NCBI GenBank assembly: GCA_934230965.1
Contig: CAKQFW010000029.1
Span: 1-14,605, forward strand
Direction: 5' to 3'
DNA: 14,605 nucleotides
Source: an uncultured Prevotella sp.
GTDB taxonomy: Bacteria > Bacteroidota > Bacteroidia > Bacteroidales > Bacteroidaceae
A program made the position numbers and the translations under genes. The notes under the pieces were generated by a model that was not told where the DNA came from, made no database searches, and saw only the letters and a list, made by a program, of their open reading frames with translations. Shown here one piece after another: positions 1 to 7,688 of this stretch (positions are counted from its first letter, which is position 1; every line of letters starts with the position of its first letter).

Positions 1-1858
1 TGGCGGTTGCTGTGGCACCACTGAAGAGTTTATTGCCAAATATCCTGATATAGTAAAAGGTGTAACACCCCGTAAGCCAGCCCCTCGACCAGAAAATATG
101 TGGCTTAGCGGTCTTGACCTATTAGAGGTTACACCTGAGGTGCGTTTTGTAAATGTGGGTGAGCGTTGCAATGTAGCTGGTTCAAGAAAATTCTTGCGTC
201 TTATTGGCGAACACAATTATAATGAGGCGCTGAGCATTGCTCGAAAACAAGTTGAAGATGGTGCCCTCGTTATTGATGTTAATATGGACGATGGTTTGCT
301 GGATGCAAAGGCTGAAATGAAGACTTTTCTCAACTTGTTAGCTTCAGAGCCTGATATTGCCCGTATACCAGTGATGATCGACTCGTCTGATTGGGATGTG
401 GTGATGCAAGGTTTGAAATGTGTGCAAGGAAAATGTATTGTCAACTCAATATCATTGAAGGCCGGCGAAGAGCAGTTTCGACAGCATGCGCGTGACGTAA
501 AACGTTTCGGAGCCGCTGTCGTTGTGATGTGCTTTGACGAAGAAGGACAGGCTTGTACCTATGAACGCAAAATTTCTATTGCAGAAAGAGCTTATCGTAT
601 CTTGGTTGATGAGATTGGCTTTAACCCGCTTGACATTATTTTCGACCCCAATGTACTGGCTGTAGCAACAGGTATGGAGGAACATGATGCCTATGCATTG
701 GCCTTTATTCGTGCTACGGGGTGGATTAAGAAAAATCTGCCTGGAGCCCATATCAGTGGTGGCGTAAGCAACTTGTCGTTCTCCTTCCGCGGAAACAATT
801 ATATTCGTGAGGCCATGCATGCCGTTTTCTTGTACCATGCTATACAACAAGGCATGGATTTTGGCATTGTCAATCCCGCGGCTAAAGTAACATACGACGA
901 AATACCTAAAGAACATCTTCAAATTATAGAAGATGTGGTACTGAATAAGGGTAAGGATGCTTCTGAACGGCTGATAGAATTAGCTGATAAGGTGCGTGAA
1001 GAGAAAGAGAAAGAAAAGGCTGCAGGAATAACTTCTTCCGCAAGCGTTTCGCACCAACAATGGAGAGACAATACGGTAGAAGAACGCTTGCAATATGCGT
1101 TGAAAAAGGGCATAGGCGATTATATTGAAACTGATATACATGAGGCTTTAGAAAAATATCCTCGTGCTGTAGATATTATAGAGGGCCCTCTGATGGCTGG
1201 TATGAACGAAGTGGGCGAACTGTTTGGATGCGGAAAAATGTTCTTGCCACAGGTGGTAAAAACTGCTCGTATCATGAAACAGGCCGTTGCTGTTTTGCAA
1301 CCCTATATTGAGGCCGACAAAAAAGATAACGCTTCGTCGGCTGGTAAAATATTGATGGCTACGGTGAAAGGTGATGTACACGATATTGGTAAAAATATTG
1401 TTGATGTGGTGCTTTCGTGCAATAACTTCGAGGTTATTGACCTTGGTGTGATGGTGCCCGCTGAGCAAATTGTGAAGAAAGCGATAGAGGAAAAGGTAGA
1501 CATCGTTGGGCTCAGCGGATTGATTACTCCCAGCTTACAAGAAATGGTGAATGTAGCTGTTGAAATGAAACGTGCTGGTCTTGATATCCCTATTATGGTG
1601 GGCGGAGCCACAACCAGTCAGATGCATGTGGCGTTGAAGATTGCACCAGAATATGATGGCCCTGTGATATGGACAAAAGATGCTGCACAAACGCCGTTGG
1701 CTGCAACTAAAGTGCTTAAGGAAGGTGGTAAGCAGAACGTAAAAGCAGAACTGGATGTGCTTTATGCACAACTTCGAGCCGACTATGCTGCAAAACAAGA
1801 ACAGCTAATGTCGCTGGAGAAAGCACGTGATAACAAACTAAATTTATGGAATAAATAA
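1..1858 (+). CDS. metH: Cobalamin-dependent methionine synthase, 5'-partial
   Basis: MetH transfers the methyl group of 5-methyltetrahydrofolate to homocysteine through cobalamin, in the cytoplasm. The frame is open from base 2, so the true start lies upstream and the Met at 98 is internal. The first codons read GGCCGTT, whose adjacent cysteines (8-13) are two zinc ligands of the homocysteine domain. The pterin domain follows, with [11 protein letters not shown] at 152-184 and [13 protein letters not shown] further on. Next come the cap helices ([16 protein letters not shown]) and the B12 domain, with DVHDIGKN and its cobalt-ligand His at 1379-1381, SGLITPS at 1514-1534 and GGATTS at 1601-1618. 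The protein ends with an ARDN motif just after the B12 domain. In E. coli MetH this point precedes the C-terminal AdoMet-binding reactivation domain, which is absent here. The gene leads a plus-strand run of five. Any upstream B12 riboswitch is out of view. Confidence 0.97.
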   Translation, partial: GGCCGTTEEFIAKYPDIVKGVTPRKPAPRPENMWLSGLDLLEVTPEVRFVNVGERCNVAGSRKFLRLIGEHNYNEALSIARKQVEDGALVIDVNMDDGLLDAKAEMKTFLNLLASEPDIARIPVMIDSSDWDVVMQGLKCVQGKCIVNSISLKAGEEQFRQHARDVKRFGAAVVVMCFDEEGQACTYERKISIAERAYRILVDEIGFNPLDIIFDPNVLAVATGMEEHDAYALAFIRATGWIKKNLPGAHISGGVSNLSFSFRGNNYIREAMHAVFLYHAIQQGMDFGIVNPAAKVTYDEIPKEHLQIIEDVVLNKGKDASERLIELADKVREEKEKEKAAGITSSASVSHQQWRDNTVEERLQYALKKGIGDYIETDIHEALEKYPRAVDIIEGPLMAGMNEVGELFGCGKMFLPQVVKTARIMKQAVAVLQPYIEADKKDNASSAGKILMATVKGDVHDIGKNIVDVVLSCNNFEVIDLGVMVPAEQIVKKAIEEKVDIVGLSGLITPSLQEMVNVAVEMKRAGLDIPIMVGGATTSQMHVALKIAPEYDGPVIWTKDAAQTPLAATKVLKEGGKQNVKAELDVLYAQLRADYAAKQEQLMSLEKARDNKLNLWNK

Positions 1859-1942
1859 TGCTGACTGCAAGTGCCGTATAATGTGGCAACTCGTCGGTAT
1901 CAATAATATAAATTGAATGGTTTTTTAAGATTATTAAAAAAT

Positions 1943-2806
1943 ATGGCTTTTAACAAGAAAAGAGTATGGCATTGTTTGCCTGGCCAGCCCATTACTGAAC
2001 TGGATGAAAAGGTAATGTATTGGGAAAAGAAAGGCAAAGAGGTTCCTTCACGTGATTTGGTGAAGACACCAGAACAGATTGAAGGTATTCGCCGTAGCGG
2101 CGTTGTCAACACAGGCGTTCTTGATGAAGTGGCAAAACAAATTCATGTGGGAATGAGTACGCTTGAAATTGATAAGATATGCTACGATTACTGTGTGGAA
2201 CATGGAGCCACGCCTGCTTGTCTCAATTATGAGGGCTATCCCAAAAGCGTATGCACAAGTATTAATGAGGTGGTATGTCATGGCATACCTAAAGAAGAAG
2301 ATGTGCTTGAGGAAGGCGATATCGTAAATGTTGATTTTACAACCATTCTTGATGGATATTATGCTGATGCCTCACGTATGTTTATTATGGGTAAAACCAC
2401 TCCAGAGAAAGAACAATTGGTGCGTGTAGCCAAGGAATGTCTTGAGATTGGAGCCGAGGCTGCTAAGCCTTATTGCTTTGTTGGAGACATTGGGCATGCT
2501 ATTCAAAAACATGCTGAAAAATATCATTATGGGGTGGTAAGAGACCTATGTGGACATGGCGTAGGCTTGAAGTTTCATGAGAAGCCTGATGTGATGCATT
2601 TCGGACATAAAGGTCAGGGCATGTTGCTCGTTCCAGGCATGGTGTTTACGATTGAACCCATGATTAATATGGGTACATGGAAAGTGTTCCTTGATGCCGA
2701 TGATGAATATGGTTGGGAGATTATTACTGGTGATGAATTGCCCAGTGCCCAGTGGGAGCATACCTTTGTGATGACCGAACATGGGGTAGAGATACTTACC
2801 TATTAA
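1943..2806 (+). CDS. map: Type I methionine aminopeptidase
   Basis: This cytosolic metalloprotease removes the initiator methionine from nascent proteins. All five family metal ligands are visible: Asp (2333-2335), Asp (2366-2368), His in GHGVG (2555-2557), Glu in TIEPM (2654-2656) and Glu in WEHTF (2756-2758). Their spacing matches E. coli MetAP (97/108/171/204/235) apart from a three-residue insertion before the last Glu. About 40 residues precede the catalytic core, rich in charged and aromatic residues (LPGQPITELDEKVMYWEKKG), giving 287 residues against 264 in E. coli. I chose the ATG at 1943. The frame can open at a TTG at 1913, but that adds a ten-residue stretch and uses a rare start. 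No Shine-Dalgarno is seen, only an A-rich leader. The gene sits 84 bp after metH and 7 bp before tsaD, so it is probably cotranscribed with tsaD. Confidence 0.95.
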   Translation: MAFNKKRVWHCLPGQPITELDEKVMYWEKKGKEVPSRDLVKTPEQIEGIRRSGVVNTGVLDEVAKQIHVGMSTLEIDKICYDYCVEHGATPACLNYEGYPKSVCTSINEVVCHGIPKEEDVLEEGDIVNVDFTTILDGYYADASRMFIMGKTTPEKEQLVRVAKECLEIGAEAAKPYCFVGDIGHAIQKHAEKYHYGVVRDLCGHGVGLKFHEKPDVMHFGHKGQGMLLVPGMVFTIEPMINMGTWKVFLDADDEYGWEIITGDELPSAQWEHTFVMTEHGVEILTY

Positions 2807-2813
2807 ATTTTTA

Positions 2814-3845
2814 ATGATGGAAAAGGATATATACATATTGGGTATTGAAAGCAGTTGTGACGACACTTCGGCTGCCGTTTTGCGCAATGGGGTGCTGTTG
2901 AGTAATGTCACTGCATCGCAAGATGTGCATTTCGAATATGGTGGCGTTGTTCCCGAATTGGCATCGCGTGCCCATCAGCAAAATATTGTACCTGTGGTGA
3001 CAGCGGCCTTGAAGCGTGCTGGCATTACGAAAGAACAACTTACGGCCATCGCTTTTACCAGAGGCCCTGGATTGATGGGCTCGTTGTTGGTAGGTGTGAG
3101 CTTCACTAAAGGTTTTGCACGTAGTTTGGGCATACCCATGATTGATGTTAATCATCTTCAAGGACATGTGATGGCGCATTTTATTAAGGAAAGCGATGAC
3201 GACCACTCGGCTCCTCCATTCCCCTTTATCTGTTTATTAGTAAGTGGTGGCAATTCACAGATTGTGAAAGTAAATGCTTATAACGATATGGAGGTGTTGG
3301 GACAAACGATTGATGATGCTGCTGGCGAAGCGATTGATAAGTGCTCGAAAGTAATGGGACTGGGATATCCTGGTGGCCCTATCATTGATAAATTGGCACG
3401 TCAAGGCAATCCGTTGGCTTATCAATTCTCAGAACCGCATATCCCTGGATTTGACTATAGCTTTAGTGGCCTAAAGACCTCTTTCTTATATAGCTTACGA
3501 AAATGGGTGGCTGATGACCCTGACTTTATTGAACATCATAAAAACGACCTCGCTGCTAGTTTAGAGCATACTATTGTAGATATATTAATGAACAAATTGC
3601 GTAAGGCTGTTAAGCAAACAGGCATTAAACATGTGGCTGTGGCTGGTGGCGTATCTGCCAATAATGGTTTGCGTAACGCTTTTCATGAACATGCTAAAAA
3701 GTATGGTTGGACTATTTATATTCCTAAGTTTAGCTATACTACTGATAATGCAGCTATGATAGGTATCACTGGATACTATAAGTATCTTGATCATGATTTC
3801 TGTTCTATAGATAAACCAGCTTTCAGTAAAGTTACGTTTAAATAG
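2814..3845 (+). CDS. tsaD: tRNA N6-adenosine threonylcarbamoyltransferase
   Basis: TsaD (formerly Gcp/YgjD) transfers the threonylcarbamoyl group from threonylcarbamoyl-AMP to A37 of ANN-decoding tRNAs, working with TsaB and TsaE, which are not in this window. At 343 residues it has the usual bacterial length. The N-terminus GIESSCDDTSAA is the family signature of the ASKHA nucleotide-binding fold. The metal-binding His pair is in HLQGHVMAHF (His114 and His118, codons 3153-3155 and 3165-3167). The phosphate-binding loop LVSGGNSQI, the DDAAGEAIDK motif, the GGVSANN loop and the late TDNAAMI aspartate motif are all present, so the enzyme looks complete. Two consecutive ATGs (2814 and 2817) could each be the start. 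It lies 7 bp after map, and pncC follows after 51 bp. Confidence 0.97.
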   Translation: MMEKDIYILGIESSCDDTSAAVLRNGVLLSNVTASQDVHFEYGGVVPELASRAHQQNIVPVVTAALKRAGITKEQLTAIAFTRGPGLMGSLLVGVSFTKGFARSLGIPMIDVNHLQGHVMAHFIKESDDDHSAPPFPFICLLVSGGNSQIVKVNAYNDMEVLGQTIDDAAGEAIDKCSKVMGLGYPGGPIIDKLARQGNPLAYQFSEPHIPGFDYSFSGLKTSFLYSLRKWVADDPDFIEHHKNDLAASLEHTIVDILMNKLRKAVKQTGIKHVAVAGGVSANNGLRNAFHEHAKKYGWTIYIPKFSYTTDNAAMIGITGYYKYLDHDFCSIDKPAFSKVTFK

Positions 3846-3896
3846 TTTGAGTGAACCGTAGAGAAATATTTTATACAACAACAAAACAAATCGGAG

Positions 3897-4436
3897 ATGG
3901 AGTTTGAGAAGAAAGTATTGAGTAGAGAAATACAACATTATTTGTACGAGTCGGGTAAAAAGGTTGGCACTGCTGAAAGTTGTACAGGAGGCAGAGTGGC
4001 TGAAGCCATTATTGCTGTGCCTGGTGCATCGGCTTATTTCAAAGGTGGCGTAGTAAGTTATACTAATGAAATAAAAGAAACACTTTTAGGCGTTGATCAT
4101 CAGCTACTTGAAGAAAAAACCGCTGTGTGTGAAGAGGTGGCTGTCGCTATGGTTAAGGGTGCGATAAAGGCACTGAATGTTGACTTTGCTATTGCCACAA
4201 CAGGTGTAGCAGGTCCTGGAGGTGGTACTGCAGAAAATCCTGTTGGCACCATCTGGATTGCTTGTGGCTCGGCTGATGATGTGGTAACAGTGAAACTGAC
4301 TGAAGATTATGGTCGTGACATCAACCTCGCTATTGCTACAAGCAAAGCATTGCAACTGTTTTTGACTTATTTGTCAGAGCATCTGCCAAAGCTCGCTGTT
4401 GATGGCGAGGCACCCGTTGTAAATATGGAACTGTAA
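3897..4436 (+). CDS. pncC: CinA C-terminal-type nicotinamide-nucleotide amidohydrolase
   Basis: PncC hydrolyses nicotinamide mononucleotide to nicotinic acid mononucleotide plus ammonia, returning the NMN left by NAD-consuming reactions such as DNA ligation to NAD synthesis. The 179-residue protein is a stand-alone CinA C-terminal domain without the N-terminal MoaB-like domain of full-length CinA. The family motif TAESCTGG lies at residues 25-32, with the predicted catalytic Ser28. YFKGGVVSYTNEIK follows, and the glycine-rich GVAGPGGG is at residues 103-110. The last 15 or so residues (KLAVDGEAPVVNMEL) run past the conserved core. A GGAG lies only two bases before the ATG, too close for a good ribosome-binding site. 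It is 51 bp after tsaD and 34 bp before the phosphatase-like gene. The enzyme class is clear; activity on NMN rests on family knowledge. Confidence 0.9.
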   Translation: MEFEKKVLSREIQHYLYESGKKVGTAESCTGGRVAEAIIAVPGASAYFKGGVVSYTNEIKETLLGVDHQLLEEKTAVCEEVAVAMVKGAIKALNVDFAIATTGVAGPGGGTAENPVGTIWIACGSADDVVTVKLTEDYGRDINLAIATSKALQLFLTYLSEHLPKLAVDGEAPVVNMEL

Positions 4437-4470
4437 GTATCTGCTTTCCTCTTATAAACGATTTGCACGT

Positions 4471-5250
4471 ATGGTGAACGTGATAGAACGTAAGCTGGAA
4501 GGCAAACACAATATGGAAACGTGTGAGGACGCAATAGTTCTCACACCCCATTTTGTGGCTGTAATTGATGGCAGTACAAGTAAGACTACCTTTCGCCATT
4601 ACAATGGAGCCAGTAATGGTAGAATGGCAATGACTATCATAAAAAATTATATTGAAAGAGAAGCAACGCCAGATATGACGGTCGACAGTTTTTGTAGAGG
4701 CGTTACAGGATATATCAGTCAGGTTTATCGTGTTTCACAAAATCTTCAACGTATGGAACTACATCCTGAGGAACGTCTAACGGCTTCTGTTGCCATCTAT
4801 AATTGTAAACGAAAAGAGGTTTGGATGATAGGCGATTGTCAAGCTATTGTTGATCGTGTTTATTATAATAATGATAAGCCAGATGAAGCAATAATAGCAG
4901 CAAAACGTGCACAGCTAATCAAGCAAGGGGTGGAACCCAAAGAGGCTCGGAGGTTGATAGAACCTATGCTGGTTCGTTCAGTAATAGGAGGACAAAATAA
5001 AAACTATGCTGTTGTTGATGGCTTTCCTGTTTTTATGCAGGGGGTTATCGTCATTCCTGTTCACTCTGAGGTGATTTTGGCTTCTGATGGATATCCTTTC
5101 TTAAGACCTACGTTAGCTGAATGTGAGGCAACGTTATCACAACAACTGCGTGACGACCCTCAAAACATACAAACGTTTTTGGCTACTAAAGGAATGAAAG
5201 AAGGTAATGGCAGTTTTGACGATCGGGCATTTATTCGTTTCACGGTTTAG
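4471..5250 (+). CDS. PP2C-like (PPM-fold) phosphatase, divergent
   Basis: This 259-residue cytosolic protein looks like a shortened PPM/PP2C metal-dependent phosphatase, but no specific role is recognised. The scattered metal-site motifs appear in order: CED (Glu19, Asp20), then FVAVIDGSTSK with Asp33-Gly34 where a classical PP2C has DGMGG. Next come TASVAIY..VWMIGDCQ (Asp122), VILASDGYP (Asp206) and, close to the C-terminus, GSFDDRAFIRF (Asp250-Asp251), equivalent to the usual DNxT/DDxT. No signal peptide or membrane segment is seen. Acidic residues needed for two metals are therefore kept while the loop after the first DG is changed. The gene is the last of the metH-map-tsaD-pncC run, 34 bp after pncC, and is followed by a strong hairpin terminator. 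The fold assignment is fairly secure; the substrate (a phosphoprotein or a small phosphate ester) is unknown. Confidence 0.75.
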   Translation: MVNVIERKLEGKHNMETCEDAIVLTPHFVAVIDGSTSKTTFRHYNGASNGRMAMTIIKNYIEREATPDMTVDSFCRGVTGYISQVYRVSQNLQRMELHPEERLTASVAIYNCKRKEVWMIGDCQAIVDRVYYNNDKPDEAIIAAKRAQLIKQGVEPKEARRLIEPMLVRSVIGGQNKNYAVVDGFPVFMQGVIVIPVHSEVILASDGYPFLRPTLAECEATLSQQLRDDPQNIQTFLATKGMKEGNGSFDDRAFIRFTV

Positions 5251-5266
5251 TGCTTGTGTTGTTATG

Positions 5267-5307
5267 TATAAAAGGCCATAACATTAATGGTGTTATGGCC
5301 TTTTATA
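5267..5307. terminator. Bidirectional hairpin terminator
   Basis: A perfect inverted repeat pairs 5267-5283 with 5291-5307 around a 7-nt loop. The core arms read AAAAGGCCATAACA and TGTTATGGCCTTTT. Because the stem has an A-run on one side and a T-run on the other, each strand sees a hairpin followed by U residues. It lies 17 bp after the plus-strand phosphatase-like gene and 52 bp beyond the stop of the minus-strand thioredoxin-like gene, so it probably ends both transcripts. Confidence 0.9.
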
Positions 5308-5358
5308 TATAATTATTGTATGTGGTGTGGCATACGATAAGCTTTCGTTTTACACGTT

Positions 5359-5943
5359 CTATTTCTTGTTGATATCTTTTAGATAGGAAGATACGAATGT
5401 TTCTAACTCTTCACCACGGAGTCCTTTTTTCAAGATAACACCGTCTTTATTTGTTATAATGGTGTAGGGAATAGCATTTACAGAAAACTGTTTAGCAACA
5501 TAACTGTCCCAACCACGTAATTCAGACAATTGAAGCCATGGCATTTTCATTGTTTCAACGGTCGTCTTCCATTTGTTGTAGTCAGAATCTAAGGATATGC
5601 CTATAATACCGAAACCTTGATCGTGATAGTTTGAATATAATGCTATAAGATTTGGCATCTCATGCATACAAGGTCCACACCAACTGGCCCAAAAATCGAT
5701 AACAGTAATTTTGTTTTTATTAATCTCATTTAGTAATGAAACATCGTTTCTATCGAAGTCAGGAACAGATATTTGTTGAAATAGATTTGACTCATCATCC
5801 GAAGCAATAGCATTGGTATCGTTATTTACTATTGCTTTTTCTTGGCGTTGTTCGGTTTTATGTTTGCTTTGGCAAGCCATGAGCAAAAGGCTCATGGCTA
5901 CCAAAACATATAATATTGAACAATTTATCTTCTTACCGTTCAT
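5359..5943 (-). CDS. TlpA-family thioredoxin-like lipoprotein
   Basis: This is a predicted membrane-anchored thiol-disulfide oxidoreductase acting outside the cytoplasm. From the chosen ATG at 5943 the protein has 194 residues. It starts with a lipoprotein signal: a short basic N-region, a hydrophobic core and the lipobox LMAC with Cys24 as lipidation site. A charged, low-complexity linker of about 35 residues follows, then a thioredoxin/AhpC-TSA domain with VIDFWASWCGPC. The redox pair is Cys89 and Cys92 (5668-5682). The later PYTIITNKDG supplies the cis-Pro loop. The frame stays open to an ATG at 6003, but that start would overlap prs and put about 20 residues before the signal peptide, so I reject it. 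It lies 28 bp after prs, probably in the same transcript. The partner is unknown; TlpA-like proteins serve oxidative-stress resistance, cytochrome maturation or periplasmic thiol reduction. Confidence 0.9.
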   Translation of the reverse strand: MNGKKINCSILYVLVAMSLLLMACQSKHKTEQRQEKAIVNNDTNAIASDDESNLFQQISVPDFDRNDVSLLNEINKNKITVIDFWASWCGPCMHEMPNLIALYSNYHDQGFGIIGISLDSDYNKWKTTVETMKMPWLQLSELRGWDSYVAKQFSVNAIPYTIITNKDGVILKKGLRGEELETFVSSYLKDINKK

Positions 5944-5971
5944 AGCAGCGTGATAAATAGTTGTATATTTT

Positions 5972-6916
5972 TTATACCAAATATTGTGAGCTGATGCTCT
6001 CATTGCTTACCACACGGCGGATAGTCTCGGCAAACATATCGGCTACAGACAGCTGTTTTACTTTTGCGCAACGCTGTGAGTAGGGAATAGAGTCGGTGAA
6101 GACAATTTCCTCAAGAGCCGAATTCTGAACACGTTCAGAGGCAGGACCACTCATCACGCAGTGTGATGCACAAGCACGAACGCTTGTGGCTCCAGCGGCT
6201 TTCATAATGTCTGCAGCCTTTGTAATGGTACCAGCGGTATCTACCATGTCGTCTACAATGATAACATTTTTACCCTTCACATCGCCAATAATCTGCATGC
6301 TTTCTACCACATTGGCTCTTGCGCGTGTCTTGTTGCAGAGAACCAGCGGGCAACCAAGATATTTTGCAAATGTGTTGGCACGTTTTGAACCGCCAACATC
6401 AGGTGATGCAATCACCATATCTTTGATGTGCAAGCTTTGCAGGTATGGAAGAATAACGCCTGAAGCATACAAGTGGTCAACAGGTACATCGAAGAAACCT
6501 TGTATCTGATCGGCATGCAAGTCCATTGTGATCAAGCGGTCAATGCCTGCTGCACTCAGCAAGTCGGCTACCAACTTTGCACCAATACTTACACGGGGCT
6601 TGTCTTTACGGTCTTGTCGTGCCCAACCAAAATAGGGAATTACTGCGATGATGTGGCGAGCGGAAGCACGCTTTGCTGCATCAATCATGAGCAGAAGTTC
6701 CATGAGGTTGTCTGAGTTGGGGAATGTGCTTTGTACTAAGAATACGTCGCGGCCGCGAATTGACTCTTCGTACGATACTGCAAATTCTCCGTCTGAGAAT
6801 TTAGTAACCACCAAATTTCCCAGAGGGCACCCTAAACTTGCGCAGATTTTTTCTGCAAGGTATCTCGTGTTCGTACCCGAGAACACCAAAAAAGAGTTTT
6901 TTGCACTCATTTCCAT
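5972..6916 (-). CDS. prs: Ribose-phosphate pyrophosphokinase (PRPP synthetase)
   Basis: Prs makes 5-phosphoribosyl-1-pyrophosphate from ribose 5-phosphate and ATP, for nucleotide, NAD, histidine and tryptophan synthesis. The 314 residues match the usual bacterial class I length. Visible family signatures are FSDGEFAV, the ATP-binding flexible-loop region PYFGWARQDRKDKPR, the metal/ATP-binding segment TMDLHADQIQGFF and the ribose-5-phosphate/PRPP loop VIIVDDMVDTAGT with Asp222-Asp223 (codons 6248-6253). All are intact, so the enzyme should be active. The start is ATG 6916, with an alternative ATG two codons in (6910). It lies 37 bp after the ThiE-like gene and 28 bp before the thioredoxin-like gene on the same strand. 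I see no convincing promoter of its own in the short gap upstream. Confidence 0.97.
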   Translation of the reverse strand: MEMSAKNSFLVFSGTNTRYLAEKICASLGCPLGNLVVTKFSDGEFAVSYEESIRGRDVFLVQSTFPNSDNLMELLLMIDAAKRASARHIIAVIPYFGWARQDRKDKPRVSIGAKLVADLLSAAGIDRLITMDLHADQIQGFFDVPVDHLYASGVILPYLQSLHIKDMVIASPDVGGSKRANTFAKYLGCPLVLCNKTRARANVVESMQIIGDVKGKNVIIVDDMVDTAGTITKAADIMKAAGATSVRACASHCVMSGPASERVQNSALEEIVFTDSIPYSQRCAKVKQLSVADMFAETIRRVVSNESISSQYLV

Positions 6917-6953
6917 TAATGTTGTTTATGTTGAGAAATATATGTTTCAGTTT

Positions 6954-7562
6954 TTAACCTATTGTTTTACGCAACTTTTCAAAATGGTTGATGATATTTT
7001 TAAAGTCTACTTGCTGATGGATATCAAAGCGGTTCCATAAGTCGCCTCTTATGACAACACCACCAAACCCAAGTTCTTTGGCAATGCGAATGTTGTCGCA
7101 TGTCATTCCACCCATTGCATACACCTTTTTGTCAATAAGTCCTTTGTCGGCAGCATCCTCCAATTGTTGCATTGTGAATGTTGATTTGTCTTCACTGTTT
7201 GACAAACTGTTAAAGATATTATGTAAAAAGACGCAATTAGATGCCTTCTTCATGTCTTTCAGTTGTTCTAAGGTGTTGCATGAACGTCCTACTTTTCCTT
7301 TATAACCTACGGGTATCTCGGTTTCGGGCGTATCAAGATGAATGCCAGCCAAATGATATTCGTCTTTTAAATAGAAATGGCCATGCACTGTTATCTTGTT
7401 ATAGTAGTCGTCAGACAACAATGACAGTAGACGTTCTGCATACATTGGCGATGCCCCGGGCTTATATAGATGTAAATTGTCCATCCCCTGTTCAAAGAGG
7501 GCAGAAAGGATTTTGTCTTCCTCCACAAAGAATGTGGATTTCGTCATGATTATGAGCTTCAT
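6954..7562 (-). CDS. Thiamine phosphate synthase/TenI-family protein, divergent
   Basis: The 202-residue protein has the layout of the ThiE/TenI TIM-barrel family: NLHLYKPGAS near residue 30, HLAGIHL near 75, VGRSCNTLEQL near 90, VFLHNIFNSLS near 110, YAMGG and GFGGVVIRGDLW towards the C-terminus. ThiE joins HMP-pyrophosphate and thiazole phosphate to make thiamine phosphate; TenI relatives aromatise the thiazole or have unknown roles. Several canonical ThiE elements are missing. The ND(R) aspartate before the GVHLGQxD motif is replaced by HGHFYLKDEY, and GQxD itself reads DTPE. Activity as a true synthase is therefore doubtful. No other thiamine gene is nearby; the neighbours are prs downstream and xpt upstream. 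A good Bacteroidota promoter precedes it. The start is ATG 7562; an AAGGA lies only two bases before it, and ATG 7547 is an alternative. Confidence 0.75.
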   Translation of the reverse strand: MKLIIMTKSTFFVEEDKILSALFEQGMDNLHLYKPGASPMYAERLLSLLSDDYYNKITVHGHFYLKDEYHLAGIHLDTPETEIPVGYKGKVGRSCNTLEQLKDMKKASNCVFLHNIFNSLSNSEDKSTFTMQQLEDAADKGLIDKKVYAMGGMTCDNIRIAKELGFGGVVIRGDLWNRFDIHQQVDFKNIINHFEKLRKTIG

Positions 7563-7586
7563 CGTCCTTAGTTTTCTTTTTCATTG

Positions 7587-7618
7587 CAAATGTATGAATT
7601 TTCTGTCAAACGTGCAAT
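7587..7618 (-). promoter_or_regulatory. Bacteroidota promoter for the ThiE-like/prs/thioredoxin unit
   Basis: On the minus strand TACATTTG (7587-7594) matches the -7 consensus TAnnTTTG exactly and is followed by C. Twenty bases upstream is ATTG (7615-7618), which keeps the TTG of the -33 element. The -7 element lies about 25 bp upstream of the ATG at 7562, so the leader would be short. It is the most convincing promoter in the minus-strand run and suggests xpt is transcribed separately from the three genes below it. Confidence 0.65.
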
Positions 7619-7688
7619 AATAGTGTGAGGAATTTTGCTTTTCATCCGTTTTCTATGACCTAAATGCCATCAGCAACACCTCGTTGCG

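Noticed and set aside
452..922. 156-codon minus-strand frame inside metH
   Set aside because: It is a shadow of the conserved pterin domain, with no recognisable domain and no upstream signals.
1913..1942. TTG start extending map by ten residues
   Set aside because: TTG is a rare start, the added residues are unlike the family, and an ATG with an A-rich leader is available at 1943.
3846..3896. Possible promoter before pncC (TTTG at 3846 and a TATTTTAT-like box)
   Set aside because: The box has two mismatches to TAnnTTTG and the spacing is too short, so transcription from upstream is more likely.
5944..6003. Longer start for the thioredoxin-like lipoprotein (ATG at 6003)
   Set aside because: It would overlap the prs coding end and place about 20 residues ahead of a perfectly good lipoprotein signal peptide that starts at 5943.
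7673..7687. Small hairpin just after the xpt stop
   Set aside because: The stem is only 5 bp with no T-run on the minus strand, so it is too weak to call a terminator.
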